A DNA stretch of 64,000 nt from Gordius sp. MW1 (GCA_964036665.1 OZ038533.1:20146575-20210574), one strand, 5' to 3'; numbered from the stretch's first letter, positions 10,838 to 24,300 are shown. Numbers and translations are program-made. Notes: generated by a model from the sequence alone, not told the origin.

Positions 10838-12470
10838 TCCAAACATTTATCATCAAATATGAAAGGTTTTATTGCTGTTTGCAATTTTTGCAAGTTAAAA
10901 TATACATTTCCATACTCGACTTAAATGACATGTCATATAGCTAAGTGCCCAGATTTTATAAAGGAAAAAGATTGTCAAAAAGTTTTCTTAATGCCCCCTC
11001 TCCATAATCATCAATTTGTAAGGTAATGCCTAAAAAATGCCCTATACAACAAACATCTGCTTTAGTGACCCAAACAATCAACATCCAGTATTATACAATA
11101 CTTTGATAGCATGACCCAATCTCAGCAAGAAAAATTAGATGAAAGGTTAGTATTGGCTAGTGTTGTAAAAACAGCTGGGTTATGTTTGGTCGACCTTTGA
11201 TTTAACAAAAACTAACTGTCGACCCTGATCTGTCTTTCAATTATTGACTAAGCCTAATGGTCGACAAAGAAAATTAGACCAAAAAATTTTAGTCTGTTTA
11301 TGTTTAATCGACTAAACCAAAGGCCGACCAAACAAAACCCAGCCGTTCTTACAACACTAGTATTGGCTATTTTCATGTCTTCAATATTACCGAGGATCCA
11401 TATTGGAAGGAATTTTTCAAATTTATAAAACCTTCTTACAAACCCTCTTCCAGAAAAGTAATAGGAGATCCATTGTTGAATAAACAATTTGACAAGATTA
11501 CAATGATTATAAATAAAAAATTAAACTCTGCCTCAAATTTACATTAGTCAGTGATGGATTACCTAATATAAGAGGAGAATCATAAACTTTATTATAATTA
11601 CCCTAAACCTATTTTTTTAATTCTATTGATACAGAACCTAATGCTCACACTGGAGAATACATATCTGGGGAATTTTTACAAGTAATGCAAGAAATTGGAT
11701 CTCAAAAGTTTATTGCTATTGTGACTGACAATCCTAAAAATATAAAAAAAAAAAGCTTGAGAAATGTGAAGGTGGAACTCCCTTCTATTGAATATTTCGT
11801 CTGCGCTGCTCATGGCTTTAATTTACTGAATAAGATTTATGCAATAAAATTGTATCAATACAAATTATTGTAGCCAAAGCCAAAAGGCTTATAAAATACA
11901 TTAAATTTAGTGGAATTTTATATTCAACATTCAAAGAAAAACAATCATCAAAAAAGCGTATGGTAACCCTAAAAATTCCTTGCCCTCCAAGGTGGTATGG
12001 TGTTGTGTTAATGCTAGAGATTCTTATCTCCAATAAAGATGTGTTGCAAGAGCTTGCTAGTTTTAATAATGTTAAAGGCTCCACAACATAAGACAAAAGC
12101 CCGCTATCGCTTTCATTTGCCGATATTTTGGTTAAAATTTTAAATGTATCAGCAAGCGAAAACTATTTTGGTGTAAACAATTCCATTTGGCGGCAAACTT
12201 GCGCGACCCACGGTATTGTGAACATCTAACCCATAATGAAATAGGGATGCAATTCAAGCTAATAATTTAGTATCACAAAAAGCATAACTAAATAGAGGAA
12301 AGCATTTTGCAAATTTAGTAGAATTGATTTATATGGGAAAGTGTCAAATACACTCCCCCCCCCCTAACATGGTGAAGAGGGTTGTGTATAGATCAACCCC
12401 TGTCAGCGGTCGCTATACGACTTTTTTCTATCCTAACAACAAGTGCCGCAACTAAGAGGGGTCAATGGCG
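10838..12470 (+). pseudogene. Decayed hAT transposase copy
   Basis: This parallels the better copy at 35764-37622: a BED-type finger remnant (CNFCKLKY near 10880), then SQQEKLDERLVLA, then a DUF659-like core (GSQKFIAIVTDN near 11700, CAAHGFNLLNK near 11805) and a C-terminal dimerisation remnant (QPLSAVAIRLFS...SAATKR near 12395). Many stops and frameshifts, plus a MITE inserted at 11158-11359. Clearly non-functional. Confidence 0.85.
11158..11359. mobile_element. hAT MITE inserted into the decayed transposase, 8-bp duplication
   Basis: A palindromic element of about 200 bp with tips TAGTGTTGTAAAAACAGC and GTTCTTACAACACTA. GTATTGGC flanks it on both sides (11150-11157 and 11360-11367). Removing it rejoins the codons for LVLA and the following IF of the transposase, as in the intact copy at about 36120. 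This gives the family its superfamily: 8-bp duplication plus TAGTG tips equals hAT. Confidence 0.93.
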
Positions 12471-12479
12471 ATTTAAAAA

Positions 12480-15010
12480 ATTTTCCCATTGCCATTTGTC
12501 AGACTTAATCAGTCATTCTTGTGTATTTTTCCCACAATTCACTTCAACTCCTACCTATTTAAGTTATCAATCTTATGTTCCCAAATCTTAGATCTTTCCT
12601 CTTTCGTTTACCTTCAACTTTAGTATTTCGACCTCGTCTCTGTCTCGAAAACAAAATCTCGTCTCGTCTCGGGAGCGATTATAAAAATCTCTATCCCGTC
12701 TCGGTCAAGAAAAATCTCGGTCTCGTCTCGACTTTTTAAAAAAGGTTATATACGGAATAAAAATTTCTTCTGTTAAATTAAAATATCAAATAAGTATTAA
12801 AAAATCCAAATGGTATACTTTTATATTTTTTGAAAAACTTTAATGCAAAAACTTTTTAAAGATTTAGCGGGACACGACATCTCATTGAAAATATAAAAAT
12901 ATGAATTAATTCATAAAAATAACAATTAAAAAAAAACTATAAATAAATTTGAAGTATAGAAAATTAAATTTTATTGATCTAGCAAATTATAACATTTGTA
13001 TCACATTCACTGTGTCAGTCAACTATAAATAGACTTAGAAAATTGTAAGTTCGCATACAGTTGACTTAATTGCATAATTGAGCAAATTGAGACCCTTTAT
13101 TAACCCTGGCTAAACATTAAAGTAGACCTTAAATCATTTAAGGGAAACGTTTAAGTCTATTAATATTGCCATCATCAATTATAGCCCATAGTGTATGGCA
13201 TGTTTTCTATGGCTTTATGTGGTATATGTGAATACGTGAAAGAAGATTAGTTTAAGTTAGTATAACTTTTATTTGTATATCATTTTCCACAGATTATATT
13301 ATTGTTATAATTAAATATTTTAATTTGTAAGCCAAAGCCGAGTAAAAACCATATATTTGAATCTTTTTATTTTCTTTTGAAAGTGCGAGTGACTTTTAAT
13401 GATAATATTATTATTTGCAGAATCGATAACTAATTGCACATATTAAAACGCTGTAAAACCAACAATAAAAGCAGCATTATTATAGGGTTACGAATAAAAG
13501 GTTTTAAACTTTAAATTAAAGCGCACTTTAATTTATAACAAAATCATTATAATCAAATGTATACTCCAAATAATTACCTTCCAATTCTATCTAACTTTGC
13601 CATTAAATAGTTATTTATCGAATACAGTATAGGTTCGCGTATTTATTTTATATTGCACAATTATAGAAATAATAGTAAATTTGAATGCACCTGCCAACCT
13701 AGCTTATAACGTGAAAAGTAATGCACATGACAAAACTATGTATTCGCATAATGTCTTTTTAAGGTTCAAAATTTTGGGAGGTGTATCTATAACGGTGTCA
13801 TTAAGTACTCTAATTTATTTTTAAAATCGTTAGGTGGGTGCTCAAAAATCTCTAGCCACCTTAGCTTAGCTTGTTTTATTATTTAAACTAATTGACCACC
13901 AATTTATAATTACCGCATCATGCAGGATGAGTAACTGCGAATTCAAAAATGCTTTAGTAATATTTACTATTCCATCAAAACTCATTCTAAGCCTAAAATT
14001 TTTAACATTTAATAACGCTATGGATATAAATGTGTGCTAATTATATTATAAGATTATTCACATACCCTAAGGGTCAACCATACTTAGGTAAATGATGGCC
14101 AAATTTTAAATTATTTAATATATAATTTTTACTACACCTAGGAATTTTTTTTAATATGAAATATATTTCATACATATGGATTTACACTTAATACCTTTAA
14201 TGTAAATCATGCAAATTATAATACACAATATTTATTAAATCTAACAATAATAAAAAGTCGAGATCTCGCCGAGAAAATCTCGTCTCGTCTCGGTTTTTCC
14301 GCATCACGATTCAACTTACATATAAACATGCGAAATTAGAGTCCTGCAACGAGCCTCTTTAGGTCAATCAGCTCGCCCGTTACAAATATATAAACTCAGG
14401 ACGGGGTCCAGGCCCATCAAAAGTGATGCTTGGGTCGAGATCGAGACGAGAATTTCGACCCAGGAACGAGGAGATTTTATTGGCGAGATCTCGTAAAAAT
14501 TTTTAATTGATTATCATAATCATGATATAATATTTGTGCATTTTTTATTATGTAATTCACATTTAAGAACAATAGCCTACAAAGCATTAGACTAGGAGTT
14601 TAGTAATGCTTGAACTGATGTTAAACCTCTAAAATTCTCAGGCCATAAATAAATTATGTCTTTGTTTTGCCATTTGAATTAGCTTTCATATTATAAAGGT
14701 AGAATTGTCAAATTCACTGAACTCTCTAAGCGATTTCGCACTACACTGAAATATAGGAGCATAAGATTTATTAATAAAATAATTGGTGGCTGAATTATTT
14801 AAAATATGGAATAATTAAAATTTTGGGCGGGGTCTTACACTAAAAAAATCGTTTAAATTTTGAATACAAAAGTATTTGCTATAAAATTAATGTGCAATTT
14901 ATTTAAACCTCAAACTCTTATTCCTACCATTAACAATGTTACTTTTAGTGTTGTTTTCACAACGTTGTAATGTCTGCAGCTAAATGCTTATGTTGTAAAT
15001 ATTAATAAAA
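12480..15010. other. Gene-poor interval with CTCGTCTCG-rich blocks
   Basis: Blocks of repeated CTCGTCTCG occur at about 12625-12740 and about 14254-14500, with a related block at about 56085-56170. They look like the ends of an old DNA transposon about 1.9 kb long, but I could not define tips or a target duplication. The interior is AT-rich without recognisable coding sequence. Bases 11960-12090 and later contain no exon-like signal other than the hAT relic. Confidence 0.4.
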
Positions 15011-15011
15011 A

Positions 15012-15506
15012 AAAGTTAATATCGAATTCCTGCGGAATAGGAATATGATTTGCGAATTTTGAAGGAAGGGGGAATTATCAGGTTTAAATTGGGGGAAATA
15101 TTGGGCCGTAAAAAGATAAACTATTGGGGGATGGCCGGGCTTAAAGCCACTAAATAAAGATAACTTTACCGCTCTACATTTCGCCAATCTATTTTATTAC
15201 AAGAAAAATTATATTTATCATAATAATCCTGAATGATCGATATCAAAATTATCAATATATGATCACACGCGTATTGATACAAATAACAAACACGTATATT
15301 CAGGGGGGGATAACACACGCGTACTAGAAATAATGTAAAAGAATAATGGTCTACGCTATGAGTGTACAACGTGTAAGATCAAAAGAGTTGTACCGCGTGT
15401 TGAACTCTTAACTTTAATTTTTGAAAAAGATGAGATGGGGGGGGGGGGGGGGGGGTGTGTGGGAAGATATCTTCATCTTCGTATCTCCGGATACGATAGT
15501 TAATTA
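15012..15506 (-). repeat. Old solo LTR of the 3448-7751 family, inverted
   Basis: The minus strand matches the LTRs at 4035 and 5416: GTATCCGGAGATAC, the long C run (G run on +, 15437-15454), TTGTACACTCATAGCGTAGACC, and the CGGCCATCCCCCAATA block. The first about 30 bp of the LTR are missing, and divergence is much higher than between the nested LTRs. No internal region or second LTR is adjacent. Confidence 0.8.
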
Positions 15507-15830
15507 GCCCCTTAGGTTTCCACAACATTATGATAAACATGCTATAAATTCTTTAGGAACGAAGTGATGAAAGTTGTTTCAGATAACTACAATTATTTTC
15601 TTAAATTGTTTATCTAAAACATTACATTTTTGCCGCGAATTGAGGGTCCCAGCTAGTTTAAAAATGCAAATCACACGTTTATACAGGTTTTTGAATAAAA
15701 ATGGGGCGTTATTTTGGTTTTTCTAATAGGGGAAAAATTAAAACCAGAAATTAAGATTAGTATGAAATAACTGTGTGAGTAGGCTGATTTGAAAGATTCA
15801 CTTAATAAAAAAAAGGGACCGGGTCAAAAT
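15507..15830. other. Non-coding spacer
   Basis: AT-rich sequence between the solo LTR and the MITE; no coding or repeat signal recognised. Confidence 0.4.
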
Positions 15831-16063
15831 AGCAGAAAAAAACAGCAGAATTGGTCAGAACTGGTCAGATCAAGATTGGTCAGAAGGGTTAAGGTTTGGG
15901 TTAGTGTTTTAGGTCAGCGTTTTAGGTTAGGGTCAGGGTTAGGATTAGATGCACATCAAATTCCCTCCCCATTTGAGATTTAATTCTAATATATTGATTA
16001 TCTAAAATCTTGTTCTGACCAGTTCTGACCAATTCTGCTGTTTTTTTCTGCTATTTTGACCCC
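15831..16063. mobile_element. MITE with about 45-bp inverted tips and telomere-like core
   Basis: The left tip GGGTCAAAATAGCAGAAAAA and the following AACAGCAGAATTGGTCAGAA are repeated in inverse at the right (TTCTGACCAATTCTGCTG then CTATTTTGACCC). The core (about 15880-15950) contains repeated GGTTAG/GGGTTAGG-like words. No frame is a gene; the 64-codon frame at 15789 reads the repeat. Confidence 0.85.
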
Positions 16064-17416
16064 GATTCAAAAAAAACTAATAAATAACTGCTGGGGAGAC
16101 CAAAGGGGCCAGGGTTCTCCATTTTAGGCGGGAGTTGTAAGTCACCATAAGATCTATTAAATTTAAAATTTTAAATACGTTTATTATTTATATTTAAATT
16201 AGCTTATTTCTTTTAATTATTTCAAGAAAATATATATATTGCGAAGATGAAAGTAATAAATCAAAAACGATAAGAATTATAAATATTTGGAAAACATTCC
16301 GATATTGCAGTTGAATTATATTAAAGAGAGCTAAATTAATTTAACTATTCGCTCATGTTAAAAATTAATTTTCTCGGTGTAAAATTAAGGGCTTGTCTTA
16401 ATATCGGATTCAGATAAATGCGCGAATTTATTTTTGTCCATATATCGGATTCATGTTTATACTTCAATCTCGAATGTTATCATTTAATTTACTTAGTTGA
16501 TTATTAAAAACAAGTAGTAGAAAGAAAAATATGATATATTTGGATAATATAATCACATTTTTGATGATATTGATAGTAGTGAGCAAAATTTTTTTCAACT
16601 TGAATGTTTCCTTCAACATTCTATTACTTAGTAAATTTGTTAAAGATATATAGCATTATAAATCCAAAGTTAATCCACCAGTATCCAGTATAGTTTTAGA
16701 TTTTCAAGGAGTTCAATAGCATTATTGAAGAAGTTTTGGTGCCATAGTTAAGGTCAATTCACATCATTGTGCAGTGTCAGATTGGATTAGAGTATAATAA
16801 TTTATATTATAGTATTTCCATTTAGATTTATAAAGTGTCCAAAAGCTGGAAAGAGGAGCAGTCCTACACAATATACACATAGGCAAGTAGCAGATAGGTT
16901 GCACTCCTTTACAAGAGGCAAGATCACTTTCAAACACCTATTGAAAATTCCAAGCCAAGAAATTTATATTCAAATTATTTTAATTTGCCTTGATGTTTGT
17001 TATTTTTATAATTTGAATAAAATTTATGTTGTCTACTATTAATTTAAATGTGCAACAAGATAGACTTAATAAATTTTAATAGATTATTAAAATATTGGCT
17101 AATAATATATATGTACAAACAAAGTATAAACATAACAAATTCTTTACATTGTTGTTTTGCCATTACATCAAGAGATTGTAAATCTGGCAAAATAGATCTA
17201 ATAAAATACTATAAAAAGACTAATTTTAATATATAATGAAAAATTATCTGGATTTTTAACGTTTTCAAAATATATTCAAATATTATTAAATTTACAAAGC
17301 CAATAGTTTGTACACCATTATAGAAATTTTATTAAAAATATTCATTCATATTATATACAATATACAAACATAAATATTGTATTTTCATGATAAATTCTTT
17401 ACATTGTTTATTGTCA

Positions 17417-17683
17417 TTATATCAAGATAATGAAAATCTGGCAAAATAGATTTAAATAATAATAAACAGGATCTTCTTCTTTTAAACATTTAGCCTCTTC
17501 TATATCAATCAGTTTATTAAGTTGATTAACAAACAGATTTCTTTTGTTACAAGGTCTATTTTCTTTATCAAGATCATCTAAGGTACTTGTGGTGGGAGTT
17601 TCATCAAAAACCTTTTCCACAAACATGATGTCATTCATTTTAAAAGTTTCCCCCCTGTACTCCCTGATTTTAGTGTTTTCCAC
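17417..17683 (-). CDS. Exon-like open frame inside the Harbinger-like element, function unknown
   Basis: The 88-codon frame has no ATG at its beginning and is preceded by CAAG/GTGG, so it could start at an acceptor near 17687; a possible donor (CCT/GTTTAT) lies near 17467. The product is acidic in the middle (DDLDKENRPCNKRNLF) followed by a short amphipathic helix. It includes a KEN triplet. I recognise no domain. It could be a remnant of the accessory protein of the transposon or chance. Confidence 0.25.
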   Translation of the reverse strand: MENTKIREYRGETFKMNDIMFVEKVFDETPTTSTLDDLDKENRPCNKRNLFVNQLNKLIDIEEAKCLKEEDPVYYYLNLFCQIFIILI

Positions 17684-17921
17684 CTTGATTTACAACTAAT
17701 AAACAGCTATATATAATTTAATGTATGCATATTACAATCTTTGGCTATATTATCACAACATTTTTTCATCTCAAACTCAATCATACCTTCACACCATATA
17801 ATTTTATTCTTTTCAACGCTTTTGATCATATACAAACTTTGCTGATACCTAAAAACTCAAAATTCATATAACATTTAAGCTTACGAAAAATGTTGCATCC
17901 TACAAAATCGCTGTTATGTTA

Positions 17922-18190
17922 GGGCCCGTCTTAATATACGATTCAACTGCTTGGGGCCATATTTTTGTTTGTCTAAATATGCGATATACATATCGCATAT
18001 TCAACAATTTTAGTTTAGTTACCATATGAATATGCATTAATAAGCGTATTAAAGGATTAATATTTGTTTTATGAGCAAAACCACAAAAATAGAACAAAAA
18101 TGACGTGACGCTCGTATTAAGACGCGGCTATGTTTTAACATGCATTCGCTTTTTGAATCTAGATTCAAAATCGCGTATTAAGACGCACCC
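17922..18190. mobile_element. Nested Harbinger-like MITE
   Basis: Tips GGGCCCGTCTTAATATACGA and TCGCGTATTAAGACGCACCC are imperfect inverted repeats related to the outer element. TTA precedes it, but no matching TTA follows. Another copy lies at about 20212-20467 in a GTF2F1 intron. Confidence 0.65.
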
Positions 18191-18357
18191 TGCCTCTAAA
18201 ATCAAAATCTGCTGTAAATCGGATATTAAGACACGGCTATGTTAAAACACGTATGACGATTTTTGCTGCGCGTTAAAATCCGATATTAAGACAAGCCCTA
18301 AGATGCATACATTTAAGGATCAGCTGCTGGATTTAAGAAAAATTTTAATTTTGTTGG

Positions 18358-21300
18358 ATGCAACAATATTCTGTTAAAGTTAGAAAGTATGTTATAAAAT
18401 TGTTAATAGAGGGATGAATTTCTGATAGAACAGCTCCTAGCGTTAAATATGAACTCATGAGGTTTAATGCTCCTCTTAAAAATGAGTTTATTCCAAATCT
18501 ACCTGTAAGTTTTTTAATAGGTATATTTTATAACCCTTATTACCAATTTTGATTGCATAAAAAGGATTGTTTAATGTTCAAATATAATAATTTTAGTCTC
18601 TTGATAGATTAATAGTTTTAATATTTTTAGGGAAAAATATACAGAGAGAAAGAATACATTATGTTAAAGAAAGGGGTAACAAAAAATAATGATGAAACAG
18701 AAGAATCTCAATATGGAGCAGGTAGTTCATATAGTCAGTATGTGAGAAATGAAAAGAAACAACTTGGTACTCCTAATATATCAAAGGATTCAGATTTAAG
18801 CCCATGGATTATGAATCTAGGAAATGGAAAAAGTTTAAGAAGGTAAATTTATTACATAATCAAAATAAAATTTTAAAATGAGCCAACTACTTAATTTAAA
18901 TGAATTTCTCTAATATCTATGTATCGTAATAACAATTCTGTTTTTAATTAATTATCACTAATAAACTGATAGACTTTATACACTCTAATACCCAAAATAA
19001 ATATATTGTTGTGTTGTGAAGCTATAAAGGGAATAGGGAAGGTAATGTCTCAGAAAATGCTTCTTACTATGTCTTTATGCAAACTGCTGATGGTGCATTC
19101 GAAGCATATCCCATCTCAGCTTGGTACACATTTACACCCATACCCAAACACAAAACTTTAAATGATGATGAAGCTGAAGAAGAATTTAACAGGTTGCTTT
19201 TATAATATAAAAGTTTAATATAACCTAAGAGATGTTATTAAACTTATTATTGGAATCATGGGTTTCCCATAAATTTTAATTAGGTAAGGGACCCTATGCA
19301 CTTTACTTTTTCAGCTACACTCATTAATATTACTTTGTTGTTATGTGTTGAAATTTGCATTTTATTTTTTGGGCAGATTAGGTTTAAAAAAGGTTAAATA
19401 CAGTTTTGTGTATATGTCAAGGGATAAAAAAGTGGGTAACACAATTAAGGAGATTAGTATCTTATGTATAAAAAATTAACTTATATTTTTGCAAAGAGTG
19501 AAATTATACTTGTTTGTAATTAAACCCTTCTAGCCCCTGTTGCCAATTGGAAAAAATAAATTAGCAACCTTAAGCACTCAAAAAATTTGAACCCTAATTT
19601 AATTTAATTAAATGTAATTTTTTTCTAAACAAATCAAACTGCCTAGGCAAATGGTTAGTTAAAACTTTCTAAGATCCCCCCCCCTCTTCTTACTCATTCA
19701 AATTTAACTAGGCCCATTATCTATACATTAGTTTGACCCATGGGGGGAGGAAGGGAGGGGTGACTGCCCCCTTCTAAATCCAGGATTTCTTGAAAATTTA
19801 TTAAAATTATAACTAAAGTTTAAAAGGGTCATTTTTCCTCTCCCTAAATGATAATTGCCTCCCCCCCCCCTCTAATCCAATGCTGGCTACGCCCATGGTA
19901 TGACCTAAGTCTTATTCATTATATAAGGAGGGATAAGGTTCTCAATTACTTTTCGATCATGGTTCAAAAACGCCTAAAAACGGAGGCAGATCCGGAAGGA
20001 GAAGAAAGCGAAGGAATGGCTGACAAAAAGTCGCAAGGCCTACAGATACGCGATGAAATGGACGAATTCGAGTTGGGAAGTGGTAATGAATATGATGATG
20101 ACAACGAAAACAATAATAAGAACGCCAGGGCAAAGCAGGCTCCAAAAGGTAAAGTCACTCTCCCTTCCTATCCTACCATAGAATCCGAATAGAATTTGAT
20201 TGCACTCATATTTAAATGCCTACGATTCAACTTCAAAGCGCCGTTTGTCTAAATATGCGACATACGTGTTGTGGAATCAACAATTTTAGTTTAGTTATCA
20301 TAAGAATATGCATTAATAAGCGTAATTAAAGGATAAATATTTGTTTTATGAGCAAAAACTCAAAAACAAAACAAAAATGACGTGACGCTCGTATTAAGAC
20401 GCGGCTATGTTTTAACATGCATTCGCTTTTTTAATCTAGATTCAAAATTGCCAATTAAGACTGGCCCTTAGGTATAATTTTAATTGCCATAACACATATT
20501 TGTATTTTAAATTAACCCTGGTCAGGTCAAAATCCTAACACGTATGGTAAAGGGGGTTATGATGACCCCAAACTTTAAATAGCTATAACTTTGTTGTATT
20601 ATAATATAAACTTTTAAACTTTATAAGCATAATACTTTAACTCTTATCTGTAAATTGATGTGTTACTTTGGGTATTTGAACAAGTGGTTACAATTTTATA
20701 ATTGCAATTAGTACAACCCCCAAAATTTCTCTTTATGTGAATATATTTATGCATAACAACTTTTTCCCCCCCAATTTCATAATTTAATTTATAAGATCAT
20801 ATAAAATAAGGTTGGAACTATAAATTTAAAAAATTTGGCATAAAAAAACCTTAAAACAAAAAAAATAGAGATGTCCAAACTTAGGCAATTTTTGGCCCTA
20901 AGTTTTTTAAAGTGAAAAAGTTTCTACTGATCTTAGCCATTATTTTGCTAATTTTTGGACTTCTATTAAATTTTTTTTAATAGAAATATATCATAGAAGG
21001 TTAAAATTAAGAATAGGAAAAAACTTAATGTAAAATCTTAAAATAAAAATTTTTTTAGGCTCTAAAAATATGAATTTTGTGTAAAAAATCAGATTTCCTA
21101 CAAGTTTTTTTAGTTTAAAATTTAAATTATTTTAGATTAAAAAAGTTTATAAATAGACAATGGTAATTATAAGTTCATTTTTTTGTAAATTTGGCATAAA
21201 AACAAACTTAAGGAAGTTTTGACTTTTTATTTTTGAGACAAAGATTTCTTTAATTGCTCAACTTAGTTTTAAATTATTACAATTCAAATACATCATATAA

Positions 21301-24300
21301 GGTTGAATTTGAGAATATGAAATTAATCTTCATATAATATCTTAAAACAAACATCATATAAGGCTATAAAAACAGTCAATATTGCAAATAAACATACACA
21401 TATTTAATATCAAATTGATTTGTTTTAAATTAATGAGAAAGTTTTAATTCAGTTCCTTGATAAACACTTTATAATTAGTCTATTAAATCCTAAGCTACTA
21501 TAATATCAACTATAAAGTATAAACTTCTCAAATTAATATTTAATGTTTGAAACCACTTGATAAAATTTTATCTTTTTATATTTATATCAGAGATCAGATT
21601 GCCCGGCCCGGCCCGCTGCCCGAACAGGCCGGTCGGGCCGGGCAACTGTCATAAATTTTGTTTTCGGGCGGGCTCGGGCGGGCACGAAGAAGACAGCATT
21701 CGGGCAATTCGGGCTTAATGAGATTTTTTAGATAGTGTATTTTTTTGTTACTTTTCATTAAATTGCATATGAAAATGCTAAAAAATCGCCATCCGTCCCC
21801 AAGTTATTTTCACAATTTTTGCCAGAACCCCTTTATTTCCATCAAGTCCCTAGCTAGGTTATGTAAAGGATTAAAATATTTATATATGCAGCCCTTTCAT
21901 TGCTCTATACATAGTACAAAATCGTCACGCCCAAATTGATACAACACCTGAAAGTGTTAAATTTCATTCTAATATCATTTAATTTTTAAACAAATGATTT
22001 AATAAGGCTTCTCCAAATCGCTCTTATTATTCCCTTATCACTCATCGCTATCGCTAAGCTCAAATATTTTAGAAAGACCAAATACTACGTTTTTTGACCA
22101 ATTAGGATTAAAATTAAAGTACAAAAGTTTCATTTGAAAAAATCATTCGACTTTTAAATATTGAAAGAATTTTAGGTCGCAAAATTTCGGGCCTAACAGG
22201 CAAATTTAATATTTCGGGCCGGGCATTTCGGGCAGCATTAATGTTTCGGGCGGGCTCGGGCGGACACCAGAAGGGTTCGTGCGGGCTCGGGCGGGCAATG
22301 AGGTTAGAGAATTGAACCGGGCCGGGTTCGGGCAGAAAATTCCTAACAAATCTGACCTCTGATTTATATACCATCTTCAGATAAAAGATATCAAAGTGCA
22401 CAGGAAAATTTAAGCAAATGAGCTGAAATACCACGAGGAAAAATAAACATGTTAAAATCTGAGTTTAAAAGTTAAATATCTCAAATAAATGTTTAGAAAA
22501 AATTTCAAAAAAAAAATTGAAATTTTTTTTATTGTTTCATATTGTGGAAGGTGGGGTCCTGGAAGACCCCGGGCATCTAAAACACGCTGTATCTTAAAAA
22601 CTATTTGATAAATACAAGCCAAATTTTGCAGAGATATTCTAGGATAAATTTTATTAAGCTGCTGAAAAAATGAAATTATAACAATCACTAACTTAATTTG
22701 TACAACATTTATAAACCGCTTGGGGTCCTCATTGACCCCACCTAGCCAACGGAGTGTTATTGGCTGTAGGCTTTTTGTGTCCTATCTTAATAGATATCCC
22801 ACCTTAAACATTCAAATCTTGAAAAAGTCTCTATCCTATGTAGTCTAGATAGACATGTCTTTCGTGATGTCCATATTTGCGGAATGTGTTTGAAAGAGGA
22901 CGATTGTTAGAATTTTTATAGAGACTAGATGAACCCGGCAAACGTTGTTTTGCCATTTACCCGGGTGTATTAAATTATGTTGGAATTTTAGGGCATATAT
23001 GATGATAACGCGGTTATTGAAGTAAAAATAAAGTTTGATGTCTATATGTTCTACTTCTATTGTTCTATTTCCGTATACAGTGCAACGCGTACGAATACTC
23101 GAAAACTACTGGACCGATTTGGCTCGAACAAATCTTAAAACATGCTCCGGAGTGTCAGGAATAAACTGTGAAATTTTGAGCCCGGTCTGGTAGTTTTCCA
23201 AAATTGGTGGCGGCATATATACACACACACATATAAGATTGACGAAATTAATAGGAGAGGAGAATATAAAATAAGTCTAGATCTTAAAATCTAAACATTT
23301 TCTGATTATATCGGTCACCCTTCCCCCTTGGACAAGGTGTTTATAATTGAAAGTATGATTTTTTTGTTGTACTGAAAGGGAAGAGTAAGAAGAAGGGACG
23401 CCTGGGTAAAAAAGGTGGAAAGGGGAAACGAAAAGAGGATGGGGATTTAGATGAGGAAGCGGCAGAAGAGAGTGATGACGGGGATGGAGAAGGACAAGAG
23501 ATGGATTATATGTCTTCTGGACCCTCTTCCGATTCCGAGTACGCATTTAACTTGTTTTTTATTTTTTATCATTTGTTTTATAATTTTTTTTAGATACATA
23601 GCTTGCGATTGTCCTCTGATTGTTATTATAATAACTATGACTTATTTTTCGTGTTTGGAAATTGAGGGGTTCTTTCTACTCTTGAAAAGAATTTTGAAAA
23701 TCGTTTTCATTTAGGGCTTGGGACTTTTAATTAGTTAAAATATCATACGTACCAAGTTTTAAATATAATTTTTTCCAGGCCTACCAAAAGCTCTACCATC
23801 CAAATGTAATTCTAAACGCGATCTGACCAAAGGAATTGTTGGGCCTCAAGTGTTTTGTTTGCATTCATTGATGATAAGTAAAAAATTTTGGGACCTCTAA
23901 AATAGAGTAGTGCAGAATGGATATTTTTTGACGCCGTCCTAAAAATTTTTAAAAATGCGTTTACTTATTGGATAGCACTTATGATGGTTTTGCCAAACTT
24001 CTTTTGCTCATTTTAGATCTAACTAATTAGGTTGTTTAAATCCAAGTCACCGATCTGTTTAATATCATTGGTCATAAAATTTTTTTGATAAAAATGCGTG
24101 GGATTTCATTTTCATTAGCTGACTGTTTTGAGCGAACTTAGCTTGATGTGAACCTTTAGTTCAATTATTTATTCAAGCTAATTTACATTCATAGGTTCCA
24201 TATTTGATTAGATGCCCAAGTATTTCTTCTGTTAATTTATTACTAACCCCGCGTTCGTGATGACGCGCGAAGCGAAAAAAAGCGAAGTGAATTTTTGTGC

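Larger units (their letters stand above)
16389..18298. mobile_element. PIF/Harbinger-like DNA transposon, TAA target duplication
   Basis: Tips GGGCTTGTCTTAATATCGGA and TCCGATATTAAGACAAGCCC are inverted repeats. TAA lies on both sides (16386-16388 and 18299-18301), the TWA-type duplication of PIF/Harbinger. At 1910 bp it is too decayed or short to show a DDE transposase. It contains a nested relative (17922-18190) and one open frame (17417-17683). Its right end is 59 bp before the GTF2F1 start codon, so it occupies what should be that gene's promoter or 5' UTR. Confidence 0.78.

Noticed and set aside
17900..18097. 65-codon minus-strand frame
   Set aside because: Entirely inside the nested Harbinger-like MITE, of which a further copy at 20212-20467 breaks the frame.
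19957..20158. Two minus-strand frames opposite GTF2F1 exon 5
   Set aside because: Shadows of the coding exon; composition follows the acidic codons on the other strand.
20513..22750. Possible piggyBac-like element (TTAACCCTGG at the left, GGGGTCCTCATTGACCCC at the right)
   Set aside because: Matching right tip and TTAA duplication were not found; too weak to annotate.
23036..23235. Helitron-like stretch with CTACTGGACCGATTTGGC
   Set aside because: The wording is reminiscent of dispersed invertebrate repeats, but no Helitron end, hairpin or second copy was seen.
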